A stretch of 5,742 bases of DNA from JARLFX01 sp036404255 (GTDB lineage: Bacteria; Acidobacteriota; Terriglobia; Terriglobales; Acidobacteriaceae), in the NCBI GenBank assembly GCA_036404255.1, contig DASWOP010000084.1:1-5742 (forward strand). The letters run 5' to 3'. Position 1 is the first letter of the stretch, and each line of letters begins with the position of its first letter. Shown here piece after piece: positions 1-5,626 of the stretch. A program made the translations under genes and the position numbers. The notes beneath the pieces are model-generated. The model had not been told where the DNA came from and did not search any database. It was given only the letters and a program-made list of their open reading frames with translations.

Positions 1-36
1 GCGTCAGCAATGAACGCCAGGGCCCTCTGAACCTCC

Positions 37-1311
37 CTAGCTATGGAAGCGCCCCCTATAGGCCCACAAGCCCAGCCCTGGATTGGAGATAAAGAAGATC
101 TCCTCCCCATTCACAGTGTTCCAGCCATCCGCCAGCTTGGCCGGATCATAGATCGCGCTCATCGCGTTGATGTCCCCGTACTGGAAGCCAGCCTTCTCCG
201 TCTCTTCCTTCGTCAGGTGCCCCGGGCAGTAGGTGATCTTGAACCGCCCTTCGCTGGAGCCGTGAATCAGATGGGCCGCTGCGCTCAGATTGCCCGCCAG
301 CTCTGGATCCTGCTTCACCATCTCCAAAGTGTGCGGCGTGCCAAAGTATCCATACTTGCGAATCAGCTTGTCGATCCCCGGGTCCTCGCCAAACTCATGT
401 ACCGCTGGGGCCAGCACGATTAGGTCAGCATCATCCGCCAGCGCCATGCGCGTGCGATAGATCGCCTTGTTACCCAGCCATGTGCTCTTGAACTCGTGCG
501 GATCAAGGTACACCACCGCCTTCTTGATCTCGCGGTCCATCATCAGAAAATTCGTCTGCAGGCTCAGCGCCGACGCCAGCTCAAAGCACTCCACGTCGTC
601 GCCGATGTACATGCCGCGCATCACCAGGTCGCCTGCTTCGTTCTTGCTCACCACGGTCTGCACGTAGACGATCGGCAGGTCCTGCGCAAAGTGGTCGCTG
701 GCATAGTTCAGCACCCGCCGCACCGGAGTATCCGCCCGCCCCATCATGCGTTCCATGCCATACACCGCGCCCAGAAAATGGCTGCGATGAATCCCGATAG
801 ATCCGCCCGTTCCCACAAAAATATTCTTGTTGTAATTCGCCATGCCCACGACTTCGTGCGGCACCACCTGCCCGATGCTCAGGATCAGATCATGCCCGCC
901 ATCGCGCAGCAACTTGTTCACCTGCGCCGGCCAGGTGTAATCCACCTTGCCCTCGCTCACCTCGCGCACAAACTCCGCCGGAACCTCGCCCAGCGTCACC
1001 ACATCGTTGCGCCAGTCGTGTACGCGGAACAGGTTGCGCGGCGTCTTGCCAAACATTGTCGCGATCTGCGGATCGGTCATGCCGGTATGCGTGCCCAGCG
1101 CTGGTAACACATCCGTCAGCGCCGCACCGTAGAACTCCCACGCCATCTCGGTCAACTCACCCGCCTTGGAGTGGAAGCGCGTGAAATCCGGTGGCAGCCC
1201 AAGCACCTTCTTCTTCGGCCCCAGCTTCTCCAGCGCGCTGAAGAGCCCAGCCCGAATCTCCGCCAGCGTCATCTCCGTCGTGGGCGAACCCGCCGCAAAA
1301 TACAGACTCAT
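37..1311 (-). CDS. LarA-family nickel-pincer-dependent 2-hydroxyacid (probable sugar-acid) epimerase
   Basis: A 424-residue cytoplasmic protein, close to LarA length, with no signal peptide or membrane segment. Seen: a DFTR motif (D42, R45), GTH at 73-75 (H75), and a block with H152, K162 and H178. Known: Lactobacillus LarA uses Asp72, Arg75, His108, His174, Lys184 and His200; the DxxR spacing and the His-Lys-His spacing (10 and 16) are identical here, so Lys162 probably carries the nickel-pincer nucleotide. Such enzymes invert C2 of 2-hydroxyacids by hydride transfer; the superfamily includes lactate and malate racemases and a gluconate 2-epimerase. Inference: its place downstream of uxaC, same strand, points to an aldonate substrate such as mannonate/gluconate rather than lactate. 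The start is supported by AGAGGG seven bases upstream. The cofactor-making genes larB, larC and larE are not in the window. Family assignment is strong; the substrate is uncertain. Confidence 0.88.
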   Translation of the reverse strand: MSLYFAAGSPTTEMTLAEIRAGLFSALEKLGPKKKVLGLPPDFTRFHSKAGELTEMAWEFYGAALTDVLPALGTHTGMTDPQIATMFGKTPRNLFRVHDWRNDVVTLGEVPAEFVREVSEGKVDYTWPAQVNKLLRDGGHDLILSIGQVVPHEVVGMANYNKNIFVGTGGSIGIHRSHFLGAVYGMERMMGRADTPVRRVLNYASDHFAQDLPIVYVQTVVSKNEAGDLVMRGMYIGDDVECFELASALSLQTNFLMMDREIKKAVVYLDPHEFKSTWLGNKAIYRTRMALADDADLIVLAPAVHEFGEDPGIDKLIRKYGYFGTPHTLEMVKQDPELAGNLSAAAHLIHGSSEGRFKITYCPGHLTKEETEKAGFQYGDINAMSAIYDPAKLADGWNTVNGEEIFFISNPGLGLWAYRGRFHS

Positions 1312-1364
1312 ATATTCACCCTCTCGCTCTCACCCACAACCGTTCCACACTTCAGGTCGGAGCA

Positions 1365-1423
1365 GGGTGCCGGGTGCCCCGGGTCTCGATTCTGAGACCC
1401 GGGTTCATCCCCGCCACCACTCT
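1365..1423. repeat. Intergenic inverted repeat (REP-like) between uxaC and the LarA-family gene
   Basis: A tandem GGGTGCC pair (1365-1378) runs into a perfect 10-bp inverted repeat, CCCGGGTCTC (1378-1387) and GAGACCCGGG (1394-1403), around the 6-base loop GATTCT. CCACCACTCT follows at 1414-1423. The words GGGTGCCCC and CCACCACTCT both recur in the element near 4049-4067, so this looks like a dispersed intergenic repeat. No T-run follows the stem on the minus strand, so it is not a standard terminator. In the uxaC transcript it could act as a stability or processing hairpin. It lies in a 139-bp gap with no other gene. Confidence 0.65.
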
Positions 1424-1450
1424 AATTCTTCCGCCTGCGGCATCCTTGCC

Positions 1451-2854
1451 TTACCCCAGCTTATAAGCCTTCTTCACCAAATTAACCGTCAGGTCCTGGA
1501 TCACCTCGAACGCCTCATCCTCATCCAGCCGGTGTTCTGCAACCAGCCGTCCCAGGAACGCGCTATCCACGCGCCGCGCCACATCGTGCCGTGCCGGAAT
1601 CGATAGGAACGCCCGCGTATCGTCGTTGAATCCAACCGTGTTGTAGAAGCCTGCCGTCTCGGTCACCTGTTCGCGGTAGCGCATCATGCCCTCCGGCGAA
1701 TCGTGGAACCACCAGCTCGGCCCCAGCCGCAGCGCAGGATAATGCCCCGCCAGAGGTGCCAGTTCGCGGCTGTAAACCGTCTCGTCCAGCGTGAACAGAA
1801 TCAGTGTCAGTCGTGGATCGTTGCCGTACTTATCCAGCAGCGGCTGCAGCGAACGCACATACTCCGTCGGGCTTGGAATATCCGCGCCCTTATCGCGCCC
1901 AAACTTCTCGTACACCACCTTATTATGGTTGCGCACAGACCCCGGATGCAGCTGCATCGTCAGCCCATCTTCCACGCTCATGCCGGCCATCTCCGTCAGC
2001 ATCTGCGCCTGGAAGAGCTTGATCTCCTGCTCGCTCGCCTTGCCCGAATAGATCGTTGCATACAGCTTCGCTGCATCTGCCGGACTCAGGTCGGCGGTCA
2101 ATGCAGTCAGGTGGCCATGGTCGGTCGCAGTTGCACCGTTCGCCTTGAAGTAAGCGCGGCGGCTGCGCAGAGCATTCAGGTACCCCTTGTAGTTCGAAGT
2201 GTCCTCGCCCGCGATCTCGCCTAATTTCTCCAAATTTTCACGGAAGCCCGCAAACTCGGCATCCACCACCGCATCCGGACGGAACGTTGGAATAATCCGC
2301 CCCTTCCAGCCCGATTTTTTGATCTCCTGGTGCCACTTCAGATCGTCAACCGCTGCATCCGTCGTTGCCAGCACTTCGATCTTGAAGCGCTCAAACAGCG
2401 CCCTCGGCCGGAACTCCGGCTTCTGCAGATGCGCGCTGATTGCGTCGTAATACTCGTCGGCGTTCTTCTCGCTCAGCAGATCCTTCATGCCAAAGAGCGT
2501 GTTGAACACAAAGTCCAGCCACATGCGCGTCGGCGTACCGCGGAAGAGGTAGTAGTGCTTCGCAAAGATGCGCCAAACCTCGCGCGGATCAACCTCTTTG
2601 CCTTCCGTCGCCGGCCCCGGAACGCCGAGCGATTCCATCGAAATTCCCTGCGAATACAGCATGCGGAAGATGTAGTGGTCCGGCTTGATCAGCAGCGTGG
2701 CAGGATCAGGAAACGGCATATCCTCCGCGAACCAGCGGGCATCCGTATGCCCATGCGGCGAGATAATCGGCAAATCTCGCACAGTTGCATAAAGAGCGCG
2801 CGCCACTTTGCGCGCTGCCGGATCGGAAGGAAAAAGCCTGTCATCGTGATTCAT
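1451..2854 (-). CDS. uxaC: Glucuronate isomerase (uronate isomerase) UxaC
   Basis: Converts D-glucuronate to D-fructuronate and D-galacturonate to D-tagaturonate, the first step of bacterial hexuronate breakdown, in the cytoplasm. The 467 residues match the family length (about 470). Seen: the amidohydrolase HxH metal motif near the N terminus (SPHGH, H34 and H36), the following DHYIFRML segment, a central region with WWFHDSPEGM, and the C-terminal signature GFNDDTRAFLSIPARHD, all typical of UxaC. The start has a good Shine-Dalgarno, AAGGTGG, six bases upstream. It is the first gene of a probable two-gene minus-strand unit with the LarA-family epimerase 139 bp downstream. It is divergent from the NeuB-family gene. 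Neither uxaB/uxuB reductases nor uxaA/uxuA dehydratases are present here. No truncation or missing motif is visible. Confidence 0.96.
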   Translation of the reverse strand: MNHDDRLFPSDPAARKVARALYATVRDLPIISPHGHTDARWFAEDMPFPDPATLLIKPDHYIFRMLYSQGISMESLGVPGPATEGKEVDPREVWRIFAKHYYLFRGTPTRMWLDFVFNTLFGMKDLLSEKNADEYYDAISAHLQKPEFRPRALFERFKIEVLATTDAAVDDLKWHQEIKKSGWKGRIIPTFRPDAVVDAEFAGFRENLEKLGEIAGEDTSNYKGYLNALRSRRAYFKANGATATDHGHLTALTADLSPADAAKLYATIYSGKASEQEIKLFQAQMLTEMAGMSVEDGLTMQLHPGSVRNHNKVVYEKFGRDKGADIPSPTEYVRSLQPLLDKYGNDPRLTLILFTLDETVYSRELAPLAGHYPALRLGPSWWFHDSPEGMMRYREQVTETAGFYNTVGFNDDTRAFLSIPARHDVARRVDSAFLGRLVAEHRLDEDEAFEVIQDLTVNLVKKAYKLG

Positions 2855-2987
2855 ATATAGCCACCTTAGATAATTCGCCCTTCGTACAAAAGAAAGCGTA
2901 TCAAATTTTGCACTGCTTTGGTTGGACCTCTGCTGATTCCAGAAAATCCCCTGCTATTCTAGTCTCAAGACTTCTCCCTTGGCCGCA

Positions 2988-3017
2988 TGGTCATTCTCTT
3001 CACCTTGCGTATATAGT
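2988..3017 (+). promoter_or_regulatory. Possible sigma-70-like promoter of the NeuB-family gene
   Basis: TGGTCA (2988-2993, four of six matches to TTGACA), an 18-base spacer, then TATAGT (3012-3017, four of six matches to TATAAT). It would start transcription near 3024 and give a leader of about 90 bases that contains the 3036-3053 inverted repeat. This is a pattern match by eye only. Confidence 0.3.
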
Positions 3018-3035
3018 CAAAACTCACCGTAGCAA

Positions 3036-3053
3036 CATCCGGACCGCCGGATG
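3036..3053. repeat. Perfect 7-bp inverted repeat in the leader of the NeuB-family gene
   Basis: CATCCGG (3036-3042) and CCGGATG (3047-3053) flank the 4-base loop ACCG. It could be an operator or a 5'-UTR hairpin. It ends 58 bases before the start codon and so does not hide the Shine-Dalgarno directly. Confidence 0.45.
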
Positions 3054-3111
3054 GCATCCAACCTAGAGATCACTGTCCCCGTCCCATCAATCAAGCAAGG
3101 AGCGCACAAAG

Positions 3112-3987
3112 ATGAGCACCGTTAAAATTGGCAATAAGCTGGTGGGTGAATCCCAGCCCTGCTACATCATCGCTGAAATCGGCATCAACCATAACGGCGA
3201 TATCGATCTCGCCAAGCGCCTCATCAGCGTTGCCGTCGCCGCTGGCTGCGATGCGGTCAAATTCCAGAAGCGCACTGTTGAGGTGGTCTATACCGCTGAA
3301 GAACTGGCGAAGCCGCGCGAAAACCCCTTCGGCACCACCAACGGCGACCTCAAGTACGCCCTCGAATTCGAAGAGGACGACTACAAGGAGATTGACGCCT
3401 TCTGCAAATCCATCAAGATTCCGTGGTTCGTCTCCCCGTGGGACGAGGGCGCCGTCGACTTCATGGAGCAGTTTGACACTCCTGTCTACAAGATCGCCTC
3501 TGCCTCGCTCACCGATGACCACCTCCTCAAGCACGTCCGCAAGACCGGCAAGCCCGTCGTGGCATCCACCGGCATGAGCACCTACGCCGAGATCGACCAC
3601 GCCGTCGGTATCCTGGGCAAGGAAAACCTCGTTCTGATGCACACCACCAGCACCTACCCTGCCAACTACGACGAACTCAACCTCCGAGCCATCCCCACCA
3701 TGGCCGAGCGCTACGGCGTGCCAATCGGCTACTCCGGCCACGAAACCGGCATCCCCACCTCGGTCGCCGCTGCTGTTCTCGGCGCCTGCATGGTAGAGCG
3801 CCACATCACCATGGATCGCGCTATGTGGGGCTCTGACCAGTCCGCATCGCTGGAGCCGAACGGCATCAGCCGCCTCGTCCGCGATGTTCGCCTCGTCGAG
3901 CAGTCCCTGGGTGACGGCATCAAGCGCGTCTTCGAGCGCGAAGTGCCCATCATCAAAAAGCTTCGCCGCGTCGGCGCAGCCGTCTAG
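3112..3987 (+). CDS. NeuB-family nonulosonic-acid synthase lacking the SAF domain
   Basis: A 291-residue TIM-barrel enzyme of the sialic acid synthase family, which condenses phosphoenolpyruvate with a hexose-type aldehyde (ManNAc, its 6-phosphate, or mannose-6-phosphate in known relatives). Seen: AEIGINHNGD (21-30, E22), DAVKFQKR (47-54, K50), GYSGHE (206-211, H210), ERHITMD (229-235, H231) and GSDQSASLEP (240-249). H210 and H231 are 21 residues apart, as are the Mn-binding His215 and His236 of meningococcal NeuB. Typical NeuB is about 340-350 residues with a C-terminal SAF (antifreeze-like) domain; this protein stops right after the barrel, and a terminator follows at once, so no SAF domain was left in another frame. 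The start has AAGGAG nine bases upstream. The KdsC-like phosphatase 201 bp downstream suggests a phosphorylated product such as KDN-9-P or Neu5Ac-9-P. Family is firm; substrate is inferred. Confidence 0.9.
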   Translation: MSTVKIGNKLVGESQPCYIIAEIGINHNGDIDLAKRLISVAVAAGCDAVKFQKRTVEVVYTAEELAKPRENPFGTTNGDLKYALEFEEDDYKEIDAFCKSIKIPWFVSPWDEGAVDFMEQFDTPVYKIASASLTDDHLLKHVRKTGKPVVASTGMSTYAEIDHAVGILGKENLVLMHTTSTYPANYDELNLRAIPTMAERYGVPIGYSGHETGIPTSVAAAVLGACMVERHITMDRAMWGSDQSASLEPNGISRLVRDVRLVEQSLGDGIKRVFEREVPIIKKLRRVGAAV

Positions 3988-4007
3988 CCATCTCCCTGCA
4001 CCAAAAC

Positions 4008-4041
4008 AAAACGCCGTGCCCCCAAAGGCACGGCGTTTTTT
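4008..4041 (+). terminator. Strong intrinsic terminator after the NeuB-family gene
   Basis: A perfect GC-rich stem, ACGCCGTGCC (4011-4020) with GGCACGGCGT (4027-4036), around loop CCCAAA, followed by a T-run (4036-4041). Three more A-T pairs (4008-4010 with 4037-4039) can extend the stem. The A-rich left flank would give a U-run on the other strand, so it may work in both directions. It starts 21 bases after the stop codon. Confidence 0.93.
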
Positions 4042-4048
4042 ATTAGCA

Positions 4049-4135
4049 CCACCACTCTGGGTGCCCCATCCTCGTCGCGGCTTTTTGCAACTAGGGTGGG
4101 ATAGCGTCGCGCAGCGAGGGCCGCGCGACGCGCGC
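4049..4135. repeat. REP-like intergenic element with two stem-loops
   Basis: CCACCACTCT (4049-4058) is followed directly by GGGTGCCCC (4059-4067). The first stem pairs CCCATCCT (4065-4072) with AGGGTGGG (4093-4100), with one G-T pair and a partly paired inner arm. The second is a perfect 9-bp stem, GCGTCGCGC (4104-4112) with GCGCGACGC (4123-4131), around a 10-base loop. It resembles short repeats I remember from intergenic regions of Acidobacteriaceae genomes. It separates the terminator from the start region of the phosphatase gene. Confidence 0.6.
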
Positions 4136-4154
4136 AAATCTTGAACTCGCGTGC

Positions 4155-4182
4155 TAGACAAAGGTGAGACAACCACTATCAT
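4155..4182 (+). promoter_or_regulatory. Possible promoter giving a leaderless phosphatase mRNA
   Basis: TAGACA (4155-4160), a 16-base spacer, then TATCAT (4177-4182). Transcription would begin at about 4189, the A of the phosphatase ATG, giving a leaderless message. The alternative is upstream transcription that uses AAGGTGAG (4161-4168) and the mini-ORF at 4181-4192. The two readings exclude each other. Confidence 0.35.
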
Positions 4183-4188
4183 GAAATT

Positions 4189-4701
4189 ATGACCGACCTC
4201 ACCAAGATCAAAGCCCTCGCCTTCGACGTAGACGGCACCCTCACCGACGGCGGCCTCATCTGGGGCGGCAACGGTGAAGAGCTCAAGCGCTTCTCCTTCG
4301 CAGACATCATGGGCATCTCGCTCGCTCGCCGCGCCGGCTACAAGCTCGCCCTCATCTCTGGAGAAGCCAGCCCCCTCGTCGACCGCTACGCCGCCAAGAT
4401 GCACATCACTGACGTCGCCAAGGGCTGCCGCGACAAAGCCTCCGCCCTCCGCGACTTCGCCCTCCGCGCAAGCCTCAGCCTCTCCGAGATCTGTTTCATG
4501 GGCGACGACGTGAACGACCTCAGCGCCATGAAGATTGCCGGCTACTCCGCCGCCCCCGCCAACGCCAACCCCTACGTCCTGGGAAAGGTCGCCTTCATCT
4601 CAAAATTCGATGGTGGCCACGGCGCCGTCCGCGAACTGGTTGACAGCCTGCTAGCCGCCCGCAACCTCGACCCCGAAGCCATCTTCCAGATCAAGCTCTA
4701 A
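4189..4701 (+). CDS. KdsC-like HAD phosphatase (type C0), probable nonulosonate-9-phosphate phosphatase
   Basis: A 170-residue cytoplasmic HAD hydrolase, the usual length for capless KdsC-type enzymes, which act as tetramers. Seen: motif I DVDGT (D13 nucleophile, D15 acid/base), motif II S57 in LISGE, motif III K83 in RDK, motif IV GDDVNDL (D106, D107, D110), and the C-terminal GGHGAVREL typical of the family. KdsC proper usually reads SGR at motif II; here it is SGE (E59) with a Lys 11 residues on (K70). I recall the same Glu and Lys (56 and 67) as specificity residues of Bacteroides KDN-9-phosphate phosphatase. With the NeuB-family gene upstream, removal of phosphate from KDN-9-P or a sialic-acid-9-P is more likely than from KDO-8-P, though the latter is not excluded. 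The ATG overlaps the TGA of a 3-codon reading frame, and its only purine-rich site is 20 bases away. Confidence 0.88.
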   Translation: MTDLTKIKALAFDVDGTLTDGGLIWGGNGEELKRFSFADIMGISLARRAGYKLALISGEASPLVDRYAAKMHITDVAKGCRDKASALRDFALRASLSLSEICFMGDDVNDLSAMKIAGYSAAPANANPYVLGKVAFISKFDGGHGAVRELVDSLLAARNLDPEAIFQIKL

Positions 4702-4719
4702 GTCTGGTCTTTAAAACAT

Positions 4720-4752
4720 CAAAGGCAGCCCAGAACATCCGGGCCGCCTTTG
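4720..4752. terminator. Stem-loop between the convergent phosphatase and SDR genes, possible bidirectional terminator
   Basis: CAAAGGC-A-GCCC (4720-4731) pairs with GGGC-C-GCCTTTG (4741-4752), with one mismatch and a 9-base loop. Pyrimidine-rich sequence follows on the plus strand (TCTGTCTTT). It lies 18 bases after the phosphatase stop and 46 bases beyond the SDR stop on the other strand, where a shared terminator is expected. The T-run is imperfect. Confidence 0.65.
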
Positions 4753-4798
4753 TCTGTCTTTGCGCGCAAAGCGCGCTCTTCGCCGTCCGCGCAGGACC

Positions 4799-5545
4799 TC
4801 AGTGTCCGCCCGAAACATCCAGCGTTTCACCGGTGATCCACGAAGCATCATCCGACGCCAGGAACACCACCGCCGTCGCTATATCCTGCGGCTGCCCGAT
4901 GCGCCCAAGCGGCGCATTCGCCACAAAGCCATCGGCAAACTCGCCTTCAGTGAATCCCGCCGTCTTCGTGCCTTCCGTCTCAACCAACCCCGGATTGATC
5001 GCATTCACCCGAATCTTCTTCGGCCCCAGCTCCTTCGCCAGAACCCCCGTGATCGAATCAACCGCGCCCTTCGTTCCGCTGTACACGCTACTTCCCGGAG
5101 GAGTAATCCGCGACACAATCGAGCTGATGTTGATCACGCTTCCGCCCTCAGCGCCAAACTCCTTCACTGCGGCCTGCGTCGTCAGCAGCAAACCCAGCAC
5201 ATTCGTATTGAACTGCCGGTGGAAGCTCTCCTCCGTAATCGCCTCAAGCGGCGCCATCTCATATACGCCCGCATTGTTTACCAGGATGTCGAGCCGTCCG
5301 AACTCCTTCTTGGCCGCCGCGATAATCCCCGGAATCTCAACAGACTTCGCCACACTGCCGCCCACTGCAACCGCTTTTCCGCCCTTTGCCTTAATCTCTG
5401 CAACAACACGGTCAGCCCCCTCTTTGCTGGTCGCATAGTTCACCACAACCGACGCACCAGCCGCCGCCAGATGCTTCGCAATCGAAGCGCCAATGCCCTT
5501 CGAAGCGCCAGTTACCACTGCTACCTTGCCCTTAAGATCGCTCAT
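4799..5545 (-). CDS. Classical SDR-family NAD(P)-dependent oxidoreductase
   Basis: A 248-residue Rossmann-fold dehydrogenase/reductase of the FabG or glucose-1-dehydrogenase type, soluble and probably tetrameric. Seen: cofactor motif TGASKGIG (12-19), NNAG (90-93), N115, catalytic serine in INISS (S142), YSGTK (Y155, K159), and INPG followed by the C-terminal GETLDVSGGH. Length is standard. An in-frame ATG 18 bases upstream (5563) would add six residues, but it has no Shine-Dalgarno, while the chosen ATG has GGAG nine bases upstream and gives the usual N terminus. Lysine at position 16 in the glycine motif leans toward NADP(H). It lies 81 bp downstream of an ArsR-type regulator on the same strand, so it may belong to that operon or be its target. 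The physiological substrate cannot be told from the sequence; fatty-acid FabG is not supported, since no fab genes are near. Confidence 0.92.
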   Translation of the reverse strand: MSDLKGKVAVVTGASKGIGASIAKHLAAAGASVVVNYATSKEGADRVVAEIKAKGGKAVAVGGSVAKSVEIPGIIAAAKKEFGRLDILVNNAGVYEMAPLEAITEESFHRQFNTNVLGLLLTTQAAVKEFGAEGGSVINISSIVSRITPPGSSVYSGTKGAVDSITGVLAKELGPKKIRVNAINPGLVETEGTKTAGFTEGEFADGFVANAPLGRIGQPQDIATAVVFLASDDASWITGETLDVSGGH

Positions 5546-5554
5546 CGTTCTACA

Positions 5555-5558
5555 CTCC
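5555..5558 (-). promoter_or_regulatory. Shine-Dalgarno site that decides the SDR start
   Basis: GGAG on the minus strand, nine bases before the ATG at 5545. It lies inside the reading frame of the longer candidate start at 5563, which has no purine-rich site of its own. Confidence 0.6.
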
Positions 5559-5626
5559 GTCATTACGACAATTTGACAACCATCGAATAGATGGAACCAG
5601 TCAGTCGAAGGGTTCAGCTAAATTCA

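Larger units (their letters stand above)
2855..3111. promoter_or_regulatory. Divergent control region between uxaC and the NeuB-family gene
   Basis: A 257-bp gene-free spacer that must hold the start signals of both divergent units. Toward uxaC I see a clear Shine-Dalgarno (complement of 2861-2867) but no convincing sigma-70 promoter. Toward the synthase I see a possible promoter (2988-3017), a leader inverted repeat (3036-3053) and the Shine-Dalgarno AAGGAG at 3097-3102, nine bases before the ATG. A short inverted repeat AGTCT-CA-AGACT lies at 2961-2972. No small ORF with a ribosome site was found. Confidence 0.6.

Noticed and set aside
1..36. A purine-rich GGAGG on the minus strand right after the LarA-family stop, as a ribosome site for a further gene.
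   Set aside because: No ATG or GTG lies at a usual distance inside the window; the nearest TTG is 21 bases away, so no start can be supported.
496..1107. Plus-strand frames opposite the LarA-family gene, and similar ones opposite uxaC (such as 2330-2860).
   Set aside because: They are His/Arg/Gln-rich shadows with no recognisable domain, while the minus strand carries intact enzymes.
3985..4048. A possible frameshift or broken SAF domain after the synthase.
   Set aside because: The sequence after the stop is a clean intrinsic terminator with no SAF-like coding in any frame.
3091..4404. A long open frame of 437 codons on the minus strand spanning the synthase, the terminator and half of the phosphatase.
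   Set aside because: It is antisense to two well-recognised genes and crosses a terminator and a repeat. Its composition (rich in Gly, Ala, Val, Asp, Glu) is that of a GC-rich shadow frame, and it shows no family motif.
5546..5563. An N-terminal extension of the SDR from the ATG at 5563.
   Set aside because: It has no Shine-Dalgarno, and the extra six residues include the ribosome site of the better start at 5545.
4760..5590. A 276-codon plus-strand frame opposite the SDR gene.
   Set aside because: It is extremely Arg/His/Asn-rich, typical of the antisense of a GC-rich gene. The opposite strand encodes an intact SDR with all motifs.
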